DNA of 64,000 nucleotides from Serratia fonticola (GTDB lineage Bacteria; Pseudomonadota; Gammaproteobacteria; Enterobacterales; Enterobacteriaceae): the NCBI RefSeq assembly GCF_006715025.1, contig NZ_VFMK01000001.1, positions 1 to 64,000 on the forward strand. The letters are read 5' to 3'. A program made the translations under genes and the position numbers. This document shows, piece after piece, positions 10,516 through 18,234 of this stretch. Numbering within the stretch: position 1 is the first letter of the stretch; each line of letters begins with the position of its first letter. Under the pieces are notes generated by a model, which saw only the letters and a program-made list of their open reading frames with translations, made no database searches and was not told the origin of the DNA.

Positions 10516-11217
10516 TCAGATAAACGAGAAGGCATCACCATACATATGCGCTTCCAGTGCCCCGCGTTCTGCACAGAAACGCTCACGGGCAATTTTCGCC
10601 ATCTCAAAGCGCCCAGCAATATAGATGTCATGCTCGGCCAAAGAGCCGAAATCCTGCAATACGGCGCTTAACACCGTGCCACTGCGACCACGCCAATCGG
10701 CTTCCGGCTGCTCAACCACCGGGATCACCTTCAGATTCGGATACTGCACCGAGATAGCTTCCAGTTCGCTAAGGTCATACAGATGCTTAAGCTCGCGCCC
10801 GCCCCAGTAAATAGAGATAGCGCGATCTGGTTGCTGCTCGAGTGCGGTCAACAGAATAGAGCGCGCATAAGAGAACCCGGTACCACCGGCGATCAGGACC
10901 AGCGGGCGTGTGCTCTCTTCACGCAACCAGGCATCGCCGTGCGGAATATCCACGGTGATAGCCTGCTCTTTCAACACGCGATCCATTACCGCCATCGCAT
11001 ACAGGTTCAGCTCGGAAGCGCCGATATGCAGCTCGATATAGTCCTGTTGCATCGGTGTCGAAGCCAGAGAGAATGGACGTTTGTCACGCTCATCCATCAC
11101 CACCATCAGGTATTGTCCTGCTTTGAACGAAAACGATGCCTCTGGCACCAAACGTACCCGATATACGGTATCGGTGATGGCCTCTACGGAGGTCACTTTA
11201 CAGCTCAATATTGTCAT
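10516..11217 (-). CDS. fre: NAD(P)H-flavin reductase
   Basis: A 233-residue protein, identical in length to E. coli Fre and starting MTILSCKVTSVEAI. It reduces free flavins with NAD(P)H, supplying reduced flavin for reactions such as ferric reduction and activation of ribonucleotide reductase. In UbiD-type operons it has been linked to supplying reduced FMN for UbiX. Motifs: flavin-binding RPFSLAST near residues 46-53 and the NAD-binding GGTGFSYARSI near 110. It is downstream of ubiD on the same strand, separated by a 127-base palindromic repeat. The ATG at 11217 is preferred over upstream starts by homology. Confidence 0.95.
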   Translation of the reverse strand: MTILSCKVTSVEAITDTVYRVRLVPEASFSFKAGQYLMVVMDERDKRPFSLASTPMQQDYIELHIGASELNLYAMAVMDRVLKEQAITVDIPHGDAWLREESTRPLVLIAGGTGFSYARSILLTALEQQPDRAISIYWGGRELKHLYDLSELEAISVQYPNLKVIPVVEQPEADWRGRSGTVLSAVLQDFGSLAEHDIYIAGRFEMAKIARERFCAERGALEAHMYGDAFSFI

Positions 11218-11267
11218 GCGTTCCCTCTGTCGGGTCATCAATGCAAAACGGAGAACCAAGCCTGACT

Positions 11268-11394
11268 TACCCTTCATACTTGGAGCGACATCTTGGTTAG
11301 CGTTGAATACGCGTCTCATTCCGTCACTTGGTTATCCAAGCGACCGGGAACACGCGGCGTTACCGCCTCAATGCAACTTCAATTATCTGGGGTA
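11268..11394. repeat. Long palindromic repeat, ubiD-fre spacer
   Basis: A 127-base element with inverted ends: TACCC..ATACTTGGAG at the left and the complement of TACCCCAGATAATTGAAG at the right, with an inner hairpin around TCACTTGGTTATCCAAGCGA. The ends and centre match the elements at 59381-59484 and 60855-60970. It starts two bases after the ubiD stop codon and lies between two co-directional genes, so its transcript would form a hairpin in the ubiD-fre mRNA. It resembles the long intergenic palindromes of Yersinia and Serratia (ERIC-like in behaviour). Confidence 0.75.
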
Positions 11395-11396
11395 CA

Positions 11397-12893
11397 TTAT
11401 AATGTCGGTTCTCTGTCGCTAAATATGGCGAGCTCATCCCAGATCTCATCGACGCGCGCACGCACGTTTTCATCCATCTGAATCGGGCGGCCCCACTCAC
11501 GCTGGGTTTCTCCCGGCCATTTATTGGTAGCGTCCAAGCCCATCTTCGACCCAAGTCCGGAAACTGGCGAAGCGAAGTCCAGATAATCAATTGGGGTATT
11601 CTCCACCAACACGGTATCCCTTGCCGGATCCATTCGGGTGGTGATCGCCCAAATCACGTCATTCCAGTCACGCGCATTTACGTCGTCATCGCATACGATA
11701 ACAAATTTGGTATACATAAACTGGCGCAGGAAGGACCAGACCCCCATCATTACGCGTTTAGCATGCCCGGCGTACTGTTTTTTGATGGTGACCACCGCCA
11801 GACGGTAAGAGCACCCTTCCGGCGGCAGATAGAAATCGACGATTTCCGGGAACTGTTTTTGCAGGATTGGCACGAACACTTCGTTCAGTGCCACCCCCAT
11901 CACCGCTGGCTCATCCGGCGGGCGGCCCGTGTAGGTTGAATGATAAATCGCATCACGCCGCTGGGTAATATGGGTAACGGTAAATACCGGGAAGTGGTCG
12001 ATTTCATTATAGTAACCGGTATGGTCACCGTAAGGCCCTTCCGGTGCCACTTCCCCTTGCTCGATATACCCTTCCAGCACAATCTCGGCACTGGCCGGGA
12101 CCTCAAGATCGTTGGAAAGGCATTTGACCACTTCGGTTTTGTTGCCACGCAATAGCCCGGCAAATGCATATTCAGAGAGATTATCCGGCACTGGCGTCAC
12201 CGCGCCCAGGATCGTGGCCGGATCGGCGCCCAAGGCAACCGCGACCGGGAAGCGTTCTCCCGGGTGCGTCTGGCACCATTCCAGATAATCCAGCGCGCCG
12301 CCACGATGCGAAAGCCAACGCATTATCAGCTTATTCTTGCCCAATACCTGTTGGCGATAGATGCCCAGATTCTGGCGCTCTTTATGCGGACCACGCGTCA
12401 CCGTCAGCCCCCAGGTTACCAGCGGAGCAGCATCTTCCGGCCAGCAGTGCATGACTGGAATACGTCCCAGATCGACATCATCTCCCTGCCATACCTGCTC
12501 CTGGCATGGGGCAGAGCCCAGCACCTTGGTTGGCATATTCAGCACTTGCTTGAATTTGGGGACTTTATCGAACAGATCGCGAAAACCTTTCGGGGGTTCA
12601 GGCTCCTTGAGGAACGCCAACAGCTTGCCGACTTCGCGCAATGCACTGACGTCTTCCTGCCCCATCCCCATCGCCACGCGCTTAGGTGTACCAAACAGAT
12701 TGCACAGCACCGGCATGTCGTATCCTTTCGGATTTTCAAACAGCAGCGCAGGTCCGCCCGCACGCAAGGTACGATCGGCAATTTCTGTCATTTCCAGATA
12801 GGGATCAATCGGCTGGCGGATGCGTTTTAGTTCCCCTCTCTTTTCCAGCAACGAGAGGAAATCGCGTAAGTCACGGTATTTCATGCTGATCAT
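11397..12893 (-). CDS. ubiD: 4-hydroxy-3-polyprenylbenzoate decarboxylase
   Basis: A 498-residue protein (E. coli UbiD 497) that decarboxylates 3-octaprenyl-4-hydroxybenzoate in ubiquinone synthesis using prenylated FMN made by UbiX. Family blocks are near-identical to E. coli: RTLRAGGPALLFENPKG, IPVMHCWPEDAAPL, SHRGGALDYLEW, and the catalytic Glu region EGPYGDHTGYYNE. The start is uncertain by three codons: ATG at 12893 (MISMKYRD, parallel to E. coli MDAMKYND) or ATG at 12884; neither has a clear ribosome-binding site. It is co-directional with fre. Confidence 0.96.
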   Translation of the reverse strand: MISMKYRDLRDFLSLLEKRGELKRIRQPIDPYLEMTEIADRTLRAGGPALLFENPKGYDMPVLCNLFGTPKRVAMGMGQEDVSALREVGKLLAFLKEPEPPKGFRDLFDKVPKFKQVLNMPTKVLGSAPCQEQVWQGDDVDLGRIPVMHCWPEDAAPLVTWGLTVTRGPHKERQNLGIYRQQVLGKNKLIMRWLSHRGGALDYLEWCQTHPGERFPVAVALGADPATILGAVTPVPDNLSEYAFAGLLRGNKTEVVKCLSNDLEVPASAEIVLEGYIEQGEVAPEGPYGDHTGYYNEIDHFPVFTVTHITQRRDAIYHSTYTGRPPDEPAVMGVALNEVFVPILQKQFPEIVDFYLPPEGCSYRLAVVTIKKQYAGHAKRVMMGVWSFLRQFMYTKFVIVCDDDVNARDWNDVIWAITTRMDPARDTVLVENTPIDYLDFASPVSGLGSKMGLDATNKWPGETQREWGRPIQMDENVRARVDEIWDELAIFSDREPTL

Positions 12894-12971
12894 TATAACG
12901 GCCAGTGAGGAGGGCATTATAAGCCCTCTTCACGGTTGTTGCTGCAATTTTGTTAAACAGGAGTCAACGCA

Positions 12972-13697
12972 TCAGTGGCAGATGAACGGCACTAAGGGAC
13001 GTAATGCCAACGTATCCTGATACTCCTGCGTCTCCACGCCATGACGGAACACTTTAAACCCCTGCTGTTTGGCGCTGAAGTAATGCAGATCGTTGCCGTT
13101 AACATGCAGCAGGCTGCCTTCACGCAGTGCCACAACCGACTCGCTGGGGTTAACCGCACAGAACTCCGCCAGGCGCTCATCACGGGTTTCCCCCATGTGA
13201 CCGCTGATGTGAGCGTCAATATAGTGTGGGTTAATCTGTACCGGGAACAGGCCCAATGCTGGCAGCACCACGCTGTTACGTACCGGCATATCGTTGGTGG
13301 TACGGATGCTTGGCGTCGCCACATTGCAGCCTGCACTCCAACCGACATAGGGCACTTCACGCTCACGCACGGCACGCTGAATTGGCACAATCAGGCCATT
13401 TTCATGCAGCATCAGGTTCAGCATCCAGGTATTGCCGCCGCTGACCAAAATACACTCTGCCTGGGCTATCGCCTCTGCTGGCGACTCGGCATGATGAATA
13501 CTGGTGACCTTGATACCCAATGTCTGCGCCAGTTCCCCCGCACGCTGGTCGTAATCACCGCGGATCATGGCATAAGGAATAAATACGGCTGACGTGATGT
13601 TACGGCGTTCAATCATGGCCAACAGTTGGCTCTTGGCATAACCGAGCAGTTCGGCTTCGCCAGAAAGCTTACCGTTACTCAGCAAAAAAAGTTCCAT
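12972..13697 (-). CDS. pepE: Peptidase E (alpha-aspartyl dipeptidase)
   Basis: A 241-residue S51 serine peptidase (E. coli PepE 229). The family hydrolyses dipeptides with N-terminal aspartate in the cytoplasm. The nucleophile lies in VGWSAGCNVA (Ser near residue 124), with the S51 block TIRTTNDMP-like SIRTTNDMPV and NPHYIDAHISGH following. In E. coli pepE is far away near metH; here it stands alone between ubiD and rfaH, about 80 bases upstream of ubiD on the same strand. Its C-terminal third differs from E. coli PepE, so it may be a paralogous subfamily. Confidence 0.88.
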   Translation of the reverse strand: MELFLLSNGKLSGEAELLGYAKSQLLAMIERRNITSAVFIPYAMIRGDYDQRAGELAQTLGIKVTSIHHAESPAEAIAQAECILVSGGNTWMLNLMLHENGLIVPIQRAVREREVPYVGWSAGCNVATPSIRTTNDMPVRNSVVLPALGLFPVQINPHYIDAHISGHMGETRDERLAEFCAVNPSESVVALREGSLLHVNGNDLHYFSAKQQGFKVFRHGVETQEYQDTLALRPLVPFICH

Positions 13698-13941
13698 GTT
13701 TCTCCCTCAATTCAGGAATGATGATAACGTCACACCGGGCTACTGGTTTGCAGGCCATACTGTGACAGTAACAAATTCAGAACTTTTTGTTATACCCGAG
13801 CCGAACAGAAAAAGATGTGATTTTACGCCGACTGCCGGGGATTGATTGGTGCAACCGGGGCTAACAGATGAAACTTGCGTCACTAGGTATCCGCAGTGGC
13901 TTTTGGTATGCTTATCGGCTGACAGACAGGCATGTGAAACT

Positions 13942-14430
13942 ATGGAATCTTGGTATTTACTCTATTGTAAGCGCGGTCAGCTCTTACGGGCGCAGGAACA
14001 CCTGGTACGGCAACAAGTGAACTGTCTAAGCCCAATTATCACGTTGGAAAAAATCATTCGAGGCAAACGCACCTCAGTCAGCGAGCCGTTGTTTCCCAAC
14101 TATCTGTTTGTGGAGTTCGATCCGGAGCGGATCCACACCACCACAATCAGCGCAACCCGAGGTGTCAGCCACTTCGTGCGTTTTGGTGCCTTACCCGCTC
14201 AGATCCCCATGCAGGTCATTGAAGAGTTGCAGACACATAGTGATAAACACTATGTCGATCCGGAAACGCCGCAGCCTGGCGATACGGTATTGATTACCGA
14301 TGGCGTGTTCGAGGGGCTGCATGCGATTTATACCGAACCGGATGGAGAAGCCCGTTCCATGCTGCTGCTCAATCTGATCAACAAACAGATTAATCAGAGC
14401 ATTGATAACCGGCAATTCCAGAAGCTTTAA
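13942..14430 (+). CDS. rfaH: Transcription antitermination protein RfaH
   Basis: A 162-residue NusG paralogue, identical in length to E. coli RfaH. It binds RNA polymerase paused at ops sites, blocks Rho termination and recruits ribosomes to long operons for LPS, capsule, F pilus and toxins. The N-terminal NGN domain MESWYLLYCKRGQLLRAQ and the KOW domain, which refolds from alpha to beta (EGLHAIYTEPDGEARSMLL), are both conserved. The ATG at 13942 is chosen by homology over an in-frame start 96 bases upstream. It converges with hemB across a strong shared terminator. No ops sequence was recognised in the window. Confidence 0.97.
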   Translation: MESWYLLYCKRGQLLRAQEHLVRQQVNCLSPIITLEKIIRGKRTSVSEPLFPNYLFVEFDPERIHTTTISATRGVSHFVRFGALPAQIPMQVIEELQTHSDKHYVDPETPQPGDTVLITDGVFEGLHAIYTEPDGEARSMLLLNLINKQINQSIDNRQFQKL

Positions 14431-14433
14431 CGC

Positions 14434-14459
14434 AAACAGGCACCCAAGGGTGCCTGTTT
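14434..14459. terminator. Bidirectional terminator between rfaH and hemB
   Basis: AAACAGGCACCC (14434-14445) and GGGTGCCTGTTT (14448-14459) form a perfect 12-base inverted repeat with a T run on either side, 4 bases after the rfaH stop and 14 before the hemB stop. It can terminate both convergent genes. Confidence 0.93.
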
Positions 14460-14472
14460 TGTCTGCTACCGA

Positions 14473-15495
14473 TTAACGGCGCATCGCATCATCATGCAGC
14501 CACTGGGCTACTCGCTTGGCGAAGTACGTCAGCACACCATCGGCACCAGCACGCTTAAAGCACAGCAGCGATTCCATCACCGCCGGTTGCTCCTGCAACC
14601 AGCCATTCTGGATTGCGGCCATATGCATGGCATATTCACCGGAAACCTGATAGGCAAAGGTGGGTACCCCGAAAGTGTCTTTGACACGACGAACCACGTC
14701 CAGATACGGCATCCCCGGCTTCACCATCACCATGTCCGCCCCTTCCTGCAGATCCTGGGCAATTTCCTGCAGCGCTTCGTCGCTGTTGGCCGGATCCATC
14801 TGATAGGTTTTCTTATTGCCGCCTTTCAGGTTGCCGGTTGAACCCAACGCATCGCGGAAGGGTCCGTAGTAACAGGAAGCATATTTAGCGGAATACGCCA
14901 TGATCTGGGTATTCACCAAACCTTGCAGTTCCATCTGATCGCGGATAGCACCAATACGACCATCCATCATATCACTGGGGGCGACAATTTCGGCACCGGC
15001 CTCCGCATGGGAGAGTGCCTGACGCACCAGGATCTCTTTGCTGATATCGTTGAGCACGTAGCCATGTTCGTCAATCACCCCGTCCTGGCCATGGGTGGTG
15101 TAAGGGTCAAGCGCGACATCGGTCAGGATCCCCAGCTCCGGCACAGCATCTTTCAGTGCACGCACGGTACGCTGTACCAACCCCTGCGGATTATAGGCTT
15201 CCTCCGCGTGTAGTGATTTCAGACCTGGTTCAATCACCGGGAACAAGGAGAGCACAGGCACACCGAGTTTGGCGATAGTTTCCGCCTCTTTGAGCAGCAG
15301 ATCGAGGGTCATGCGCGATACGCCGGGCATAGAAGCAACCGCTTCCTGACGGTTATTGCCTTCCATGACGAATACCGGGTAAATCAGGTCATTCACCGTC
15401 AGCTGATTCTCGGCCACCAGACGGCGGCTGAAATCATGACGGCGCACACGGCGCATACGGCGACCTGGGAAAGTACCCGGAAATGCATAGCTCAT
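14473..15495 (-). CDS. hemB: Delta-aminolevulinic acid dehydratase (porphobilinogen synthase)
   Basis: A 340-residue ALA dehydratase condensing two 5-aminolevulinate molecules to porphobilinogen, the second common step of tetrapyrrole synthesis. The two active-site lysines are in the family blocks MAYSAKYASCYYGPFRDA and MVMVKPGMPYLD. Where E. coli has the three zinc cysteines (CFCEYTSHGHCG) this protein has ALDPYTTHGQDG near residue 130, the magnesium-dependent type known from Pseudomonas and plants. The N-terminal arm GRRMRRVRRHDFSRRL is also of that type. It is longer than E. coli HemB (324) and ends a tatD-hemB pair (14-base gap). SD GGAGAAAAT precedes the ATG. Confidence 0.95.
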   Translation of the reverse strand: MSYAFPGTFPGRRMRRVRRHDFSRRLVAENQLTVNDLIYPVFVMEGNNRQEAVASMPGVSRMTLDLLLKEAETIAKLGVPVLSLFPVIEPGLKSLHAEEAYNPQGLVQRTVRALKDAVPELGILTDVALDPYTTHGQDGVIDEHGYVLNDISKEILVRQALSHAEAGAEIVAPSDMMDGRIGAIRDQMELQGLVNTQIMAYSAKYASCYYGPFRDALGSTGNLKGGNKKTYQMDPANSDEALQEIAQDLQEGADMVMVKPGMPYLDVVRRVKDTFGVPTFAYQVSGEYAMHMAAIQNGWLQEQPAVMESLLCFKRAGADGVLTYFAKRVAQWLHDDAMRR

Positions 15496-15509
15496 AATTT
15501 TCTCCTAAC

Positions 15510-16292
15510 TCAGACCAGCCGGAAGAGCCGGCGGGCGTTCTCATCAGTTTTCTTGCCCAGCCACTCAGGGTCTTCCCCCCGCCAGACAGCAACCTGCCGG
15601 ACGATATGGGGCAGAAAACAGGGTTCGTTGCGGCGAGATGCAGGTTTTGGGTGTAAATCCCGGGGCAACAGATAAGGGGCATCGGTTTCCAGCAACAAAC
15701 GTTCGGCGGGGATCTGTGGCAGTAAGGCTCGCAATTCAAGCCCTCGACGTTCATCACACACCCAGCCGGTAATTCCGATCGACAGGCCAAGTGCCAGACA
15801 GCCCTCCAGTTCTTCGGCAGTACCGGTAAAACAGTGCACCACCGCGGCAGGCAGTTTATCCAACCAAGGCTTCAGCAGTGCTGCAAAACGTGCGTGAGCC
15901 TCACGACAATGCAGGAATACCGGCATGCCGAGTTCGGCGGCCAGTGCCAACTGAGCGCTGAATGCCGCCTCCTGCTGCGCTGGAGTGGAAAAATTGCGAT
16001 TAAAGTCCAATCCACATTCACCTATCGCCACCACTTCAGGGTGGAGTGCAAGCTGGCGGATACCTTCGGCTACCTCATCATTCCAACTGCTGGCATCATG
16101 GGGGTGTACCCCCGCCGTAGACCAGCAATAGCCGCGATGCTGTTGCGCCAAAGCACTGGCGGCCGCGCTTTGTTGTGCGTTGGTGCCGGTAATCAGCAGC
16201 CCCGTCAGGCCAGCAAGATGAGCACGCTCAACCACCTGCCGGGCATCTTTGGCAAATTGCGAACTGGTAAGATTGACGCCGATATCAAACAT
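15510..16292 (-). CDS. tatD: TatD family 3'-5' exonuclease / metal-dependent hydrolase
   Basis: A 260-residue amidohydrolase-fold nuclease matching E. coli TatD (260). The enzyme has magnesium-dependent 3'-5' exonuclease activity on single-stranded DNA/RNA linked to oxidative DNA repair, and despite its name is not needed for Tat export. Motifs: TAGVHPHDAS, VAIGECGLDFNRNFS, VFLHCREAH, VVHCFTGTAEEL and LLLETDAPYLLPRDL, supplying the metal ligands. It follows tatC after a 216-base gap occupied by a REP-type element, and precedes hemB by 14 bases. Confidence 0.95.
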   Translation of the reverse strand: MFDIGVNLTSSQFAKDARQVVERAHLAGLTGLLITGTNAQQSAAASALAQQHRGYCWSTAGVHPHDASSWNDEVAEGIRQLALHPEVVAIGECGLDFNRNFSTPAQQEAAFSAQLALAAELGMPVFLHCREAHARFAALLKPWLDKLPAAVVHCFTGTAEELEGCLALGLSIGITGWVCDERRGLELRALLPQIPAERLLLETDAPYLLPRDLHPKPASRRNEPCFLPHIVRQVAVWRGEDPEWLGKKTDENARRLFRLV

Positions 16293-16357
16293 GATTTTTC
16301 CAAAGCAAAAGCCGCCGATCGGGGTAATGCTTGTCAGTTATCTGGCAAATGCAATTT

Positions 16358-16520
16358 CCCCCAACCCTCTCCCTCAGGGAGAGGGAGCTGTTCCTAGCGC
16401 ATAGCTAGCCCGTGCAACTTCGGAAACTAGGGGGAACAACCAGAAAGGCAAGGTAGTACGCAAAGCAATCAACGAACTCGCTCGGTCCCCTCTCCCTGTG
16501 GGAGAGGGTTAGGGTGAGGG
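16358..16520. repeat. REP-like element, single inverted pair, at the tatC 3' end
   Basis: A left palindrome (CCCAACCCTCTCCCTCAGGG, continuing AGAGGG) at 16358-16386 and its inverted counterpart at 16487-16520 (CCCTCTCCCTGTGGGAGAGG then GTTAGGGTGAGGG) face each other across about 100 bases. Each end is itself a hairpin. The right end overlaps the last codons and stop of tatC. This is the simplest copy of the family; the interior is unrelated to those of the three expanded arrays (29337, 38784, 53799). It behaves like a BIME or small MITE at a gene 3' end. Confidence 0.85.
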
Positions 16521-17282
16521 CGCTGGTGGCTCTTCGCCTTCCTCTTCTTCTGTAGGTTTCCGCCGTTTACCGACGTAGAAGCGGGCACAGAACACCCCAA
16601 CCTCAAACAGCAGGTACATTGGGATCGCCAACAGGGTTTGCGAGAAGACATCCGGCGGCGTCAATAACATACCGACCACGAAAGCCCCGACCAGCACATA
16701 AGGACGTTTCTTTCTCAGATCTTCTGGCGTAACTACGCCACTCCAACACAGCAGGATAATGGCAACCGGCACCTCGAAGGCCACACCAAATGCCATAAAC
16801 AACGCCATGACAAAACTCAGGTAGTTGCTGATGTCCGTGGCGATCATGACCCCGGCAGGGGCCGTTTTGGCAAAGAAGCCAAAGGCCAGCGGGAACACGA
16901 TAAAGTAGGCAAAGGCCATGCCCAGATAAAACAACAGGCTGCTGGAAACCAGCAACGGCATCATCAGACGGCGTTCATGCTTGTACAACGCCGGCGCGAT
17001 AAACGCCCAGACCTGATAGAGGATGATAGGCGCGGCAACAAACACCGAAACCATCATCGTCAGCTTGATCGGGGTAAAGAATGGCGAAGCCACATCGGTG
17101 GCAATCATGCTTGCCCCTGCGGGCAGCTGTTTGATCAGCGGCGCAGACACCAACTGATAGATATCGTTGGCGAAAAACACCAACACGATAAAGATCACCA
17201 GCACGCTGATGATCGCATTCAACAGCCGCTTACGCAGTTCAATCAAATGACTGATAAGCGGTTGGGTATCTTCAACGGCCAT
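16509..17282 (-). CDS. tatC: Sec-independent protein translocase subunit TatC
   Basis: A 257-residue polytopic inner-membrane protein (E. coli 258), the subunit that recognises twin-arginine signal peptides together with TatB. Six hydrophobic spans are evident. Conserved blocks: HLIELRKRLLNAI at the N-terminus, FFAKTAPAGVMIATDISNY with the periplasmic loop, and FGVAFEVPVAIILL. The tail is acidic (EEEGEEPP) and the last residues and TAA stop come from the REP-like element, so the extreme C-terminus is repeat-derived. It is the third gene of tatABC, 3 bases after tatB. Confidence 0.97.
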   Translation of the reverse strand: MAVEDTQPLISHLIELRKRLLNAIISVLVIFIVLVFFANDIYQLVSAPLIKQLPAGASMIATDVASPFFTPIKLTMMVSVFVAAPIILYQVWAFIAPALYKHERRLMMPLLVSSSLLFYLGMAFAYFIVFPLAFGFFAKTAPAGVMIATDISNYLSFVMALFMAFGVAFEVPVAIILLCWSGVVTPEDLRKKRPYVLVGAFVVGMLLTPPDVFSQTLLAIPMYLLFEVGVFCARFYVGKRRKPTEEEEGEEPPAPSP

Positions 17283-17285
17283 GTT

Positions 17286-17843
17286 TTAACGTTCGCCACT
17301 AGGTTGTTGAGACGCAGGGGATTTTTCCGCCGCAGGCTCTTGAATGGCCTGCATTGCAGGGGCTTGCTCAGGCTTCACCGCGGGGGCTGCAGGCGGGGGT
17401 TCCACGGCGGCAACAGGTTCCAACGGTTGCGGGGCCGCCGCCGGAGCCGAAGCGGTGGTTGCCGCATCCGCCGGGGTCACCCCATCATGAATAGCCTCGG
17501 GATCGGTAACCAATGGGTTATGGATCGTATGCGGGGGCTCATCCTTATCGGCATGATAAGAACGCTTCAGCGACTCTGCCGCCTCTTTCAGTTCGTCCAT
17601 CGACGCTTTAAGTTCAGGCGTCAGATTCTGCAGGCCAGCCTTCTCCGCCTTCTTCAGGCTTTCCTGCAACTCCTGCAGTTTTAATTCCTGCGAGAGTTCA
17701 TTCTGCACCGAAGCTGCCAGAGAACGCAGCGCCCGGATCCAGCCCGCAACTGTTCTGACCGCAACCGGCAAGCGTTCTGGCCCGAGTACCACCAGACCGA
17801 TAACCAGTATCAGCAGCAGTTCACTAAACCCAATGTCAAACAC
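17286..17843 (-). CDS. tatB: Sec-independent protein translocase subunit TatB
   Basis: A 185-residue protein (E. coli TatB 171) with an N-terminal membrane anchor MFDIGFSELLLILVIGLVVL, the conserved GPERLPVAVRT hinge, an amphipathic helix, and a long Pro/Ala-rich C-terminal tail that is typically poorly conserved. With TatC it forms the receptor for folded twin-arginine substrates. It lies 3 bases after tatA and 3 before tatC in one operon. The tail contains alanine/proline repeats and is probably disordered. Confidence 0.96.
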   Translation of the reverse strand: MFDIGFSELLLILVIGLVVLGPERLPVAVRTVAGWIRALRSLAASVQNELSQELKLQELQESLKKAEKAGLQNLTPELKASMDELKEAAESLKRSYHADKDEPPHTIHNPLVTDPEAIHDGVTPADAATTASAPAAAPQPLEPVAAVEPPPAAPAVKPEQAPAMQAIQEPAAEKSPASQQPSGER

Positions 17844-17846
17844 GGT

Positions 17847-18107
17847 TTATACCTGCTCTTTGTTCTTCGACTCTTCCGTTTTCACTTCCGGCTGCTTATC
17901 AGTGATAGGCTTGGCCGCAAAGTCAGCGTCATGGCTGTTTTTTTCCGTCGTATTGGTCGGCGGAGTGGTGTCGTCGCCGATTGCCTTTTTAAAACCCTTG
18001 ATTGATGCACCCAGGTCGGAACCCAGCGTACGGAGTTTATTGGTACCAAACAGCAGCACCACGATCACCGCGATGATCAACAATTGCCAGATACTAATAC
18101 CGCCCAT
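17847..18107 (-). CDS. tatA: Sec-independent protein translocase subunit TatA
   Basis: An 86-residue protein (E. coli 89). It has a short membrane helix (residues 4-20), the hinge phenylalanine-glycine in LLFGTNKLRTLGSDLG, an amphipathic helix and a charged hydrophilic tail. TatA multimers provide the translocation step for folded proteins. It is the first gene of tatABC; the 127-base gap from ubiB includes its promoter. SD AGAGGTAAT precedes the ATG. Confidence 0.97.
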   Translation of the reverse strand: MGGISIWQLLIIAVIVVLLFGTNKLRTLGSDLGASIKGFKKAIGDDTTPPTNTTEKNSHDADFAAKPITDKQPEVKTEESKNKEQV

Positions 18108-18234
18108 TGCGATTACCTCTATATTAAAGGGGTTATTTTAAGTTGCCGCATTATATACCCTTCGTCTTTGCGATGGATATGCCCCGTTTTTTGTACGGCG
18201 ATCGCGACAACTGCTAACCTGATGACTTATTTTT

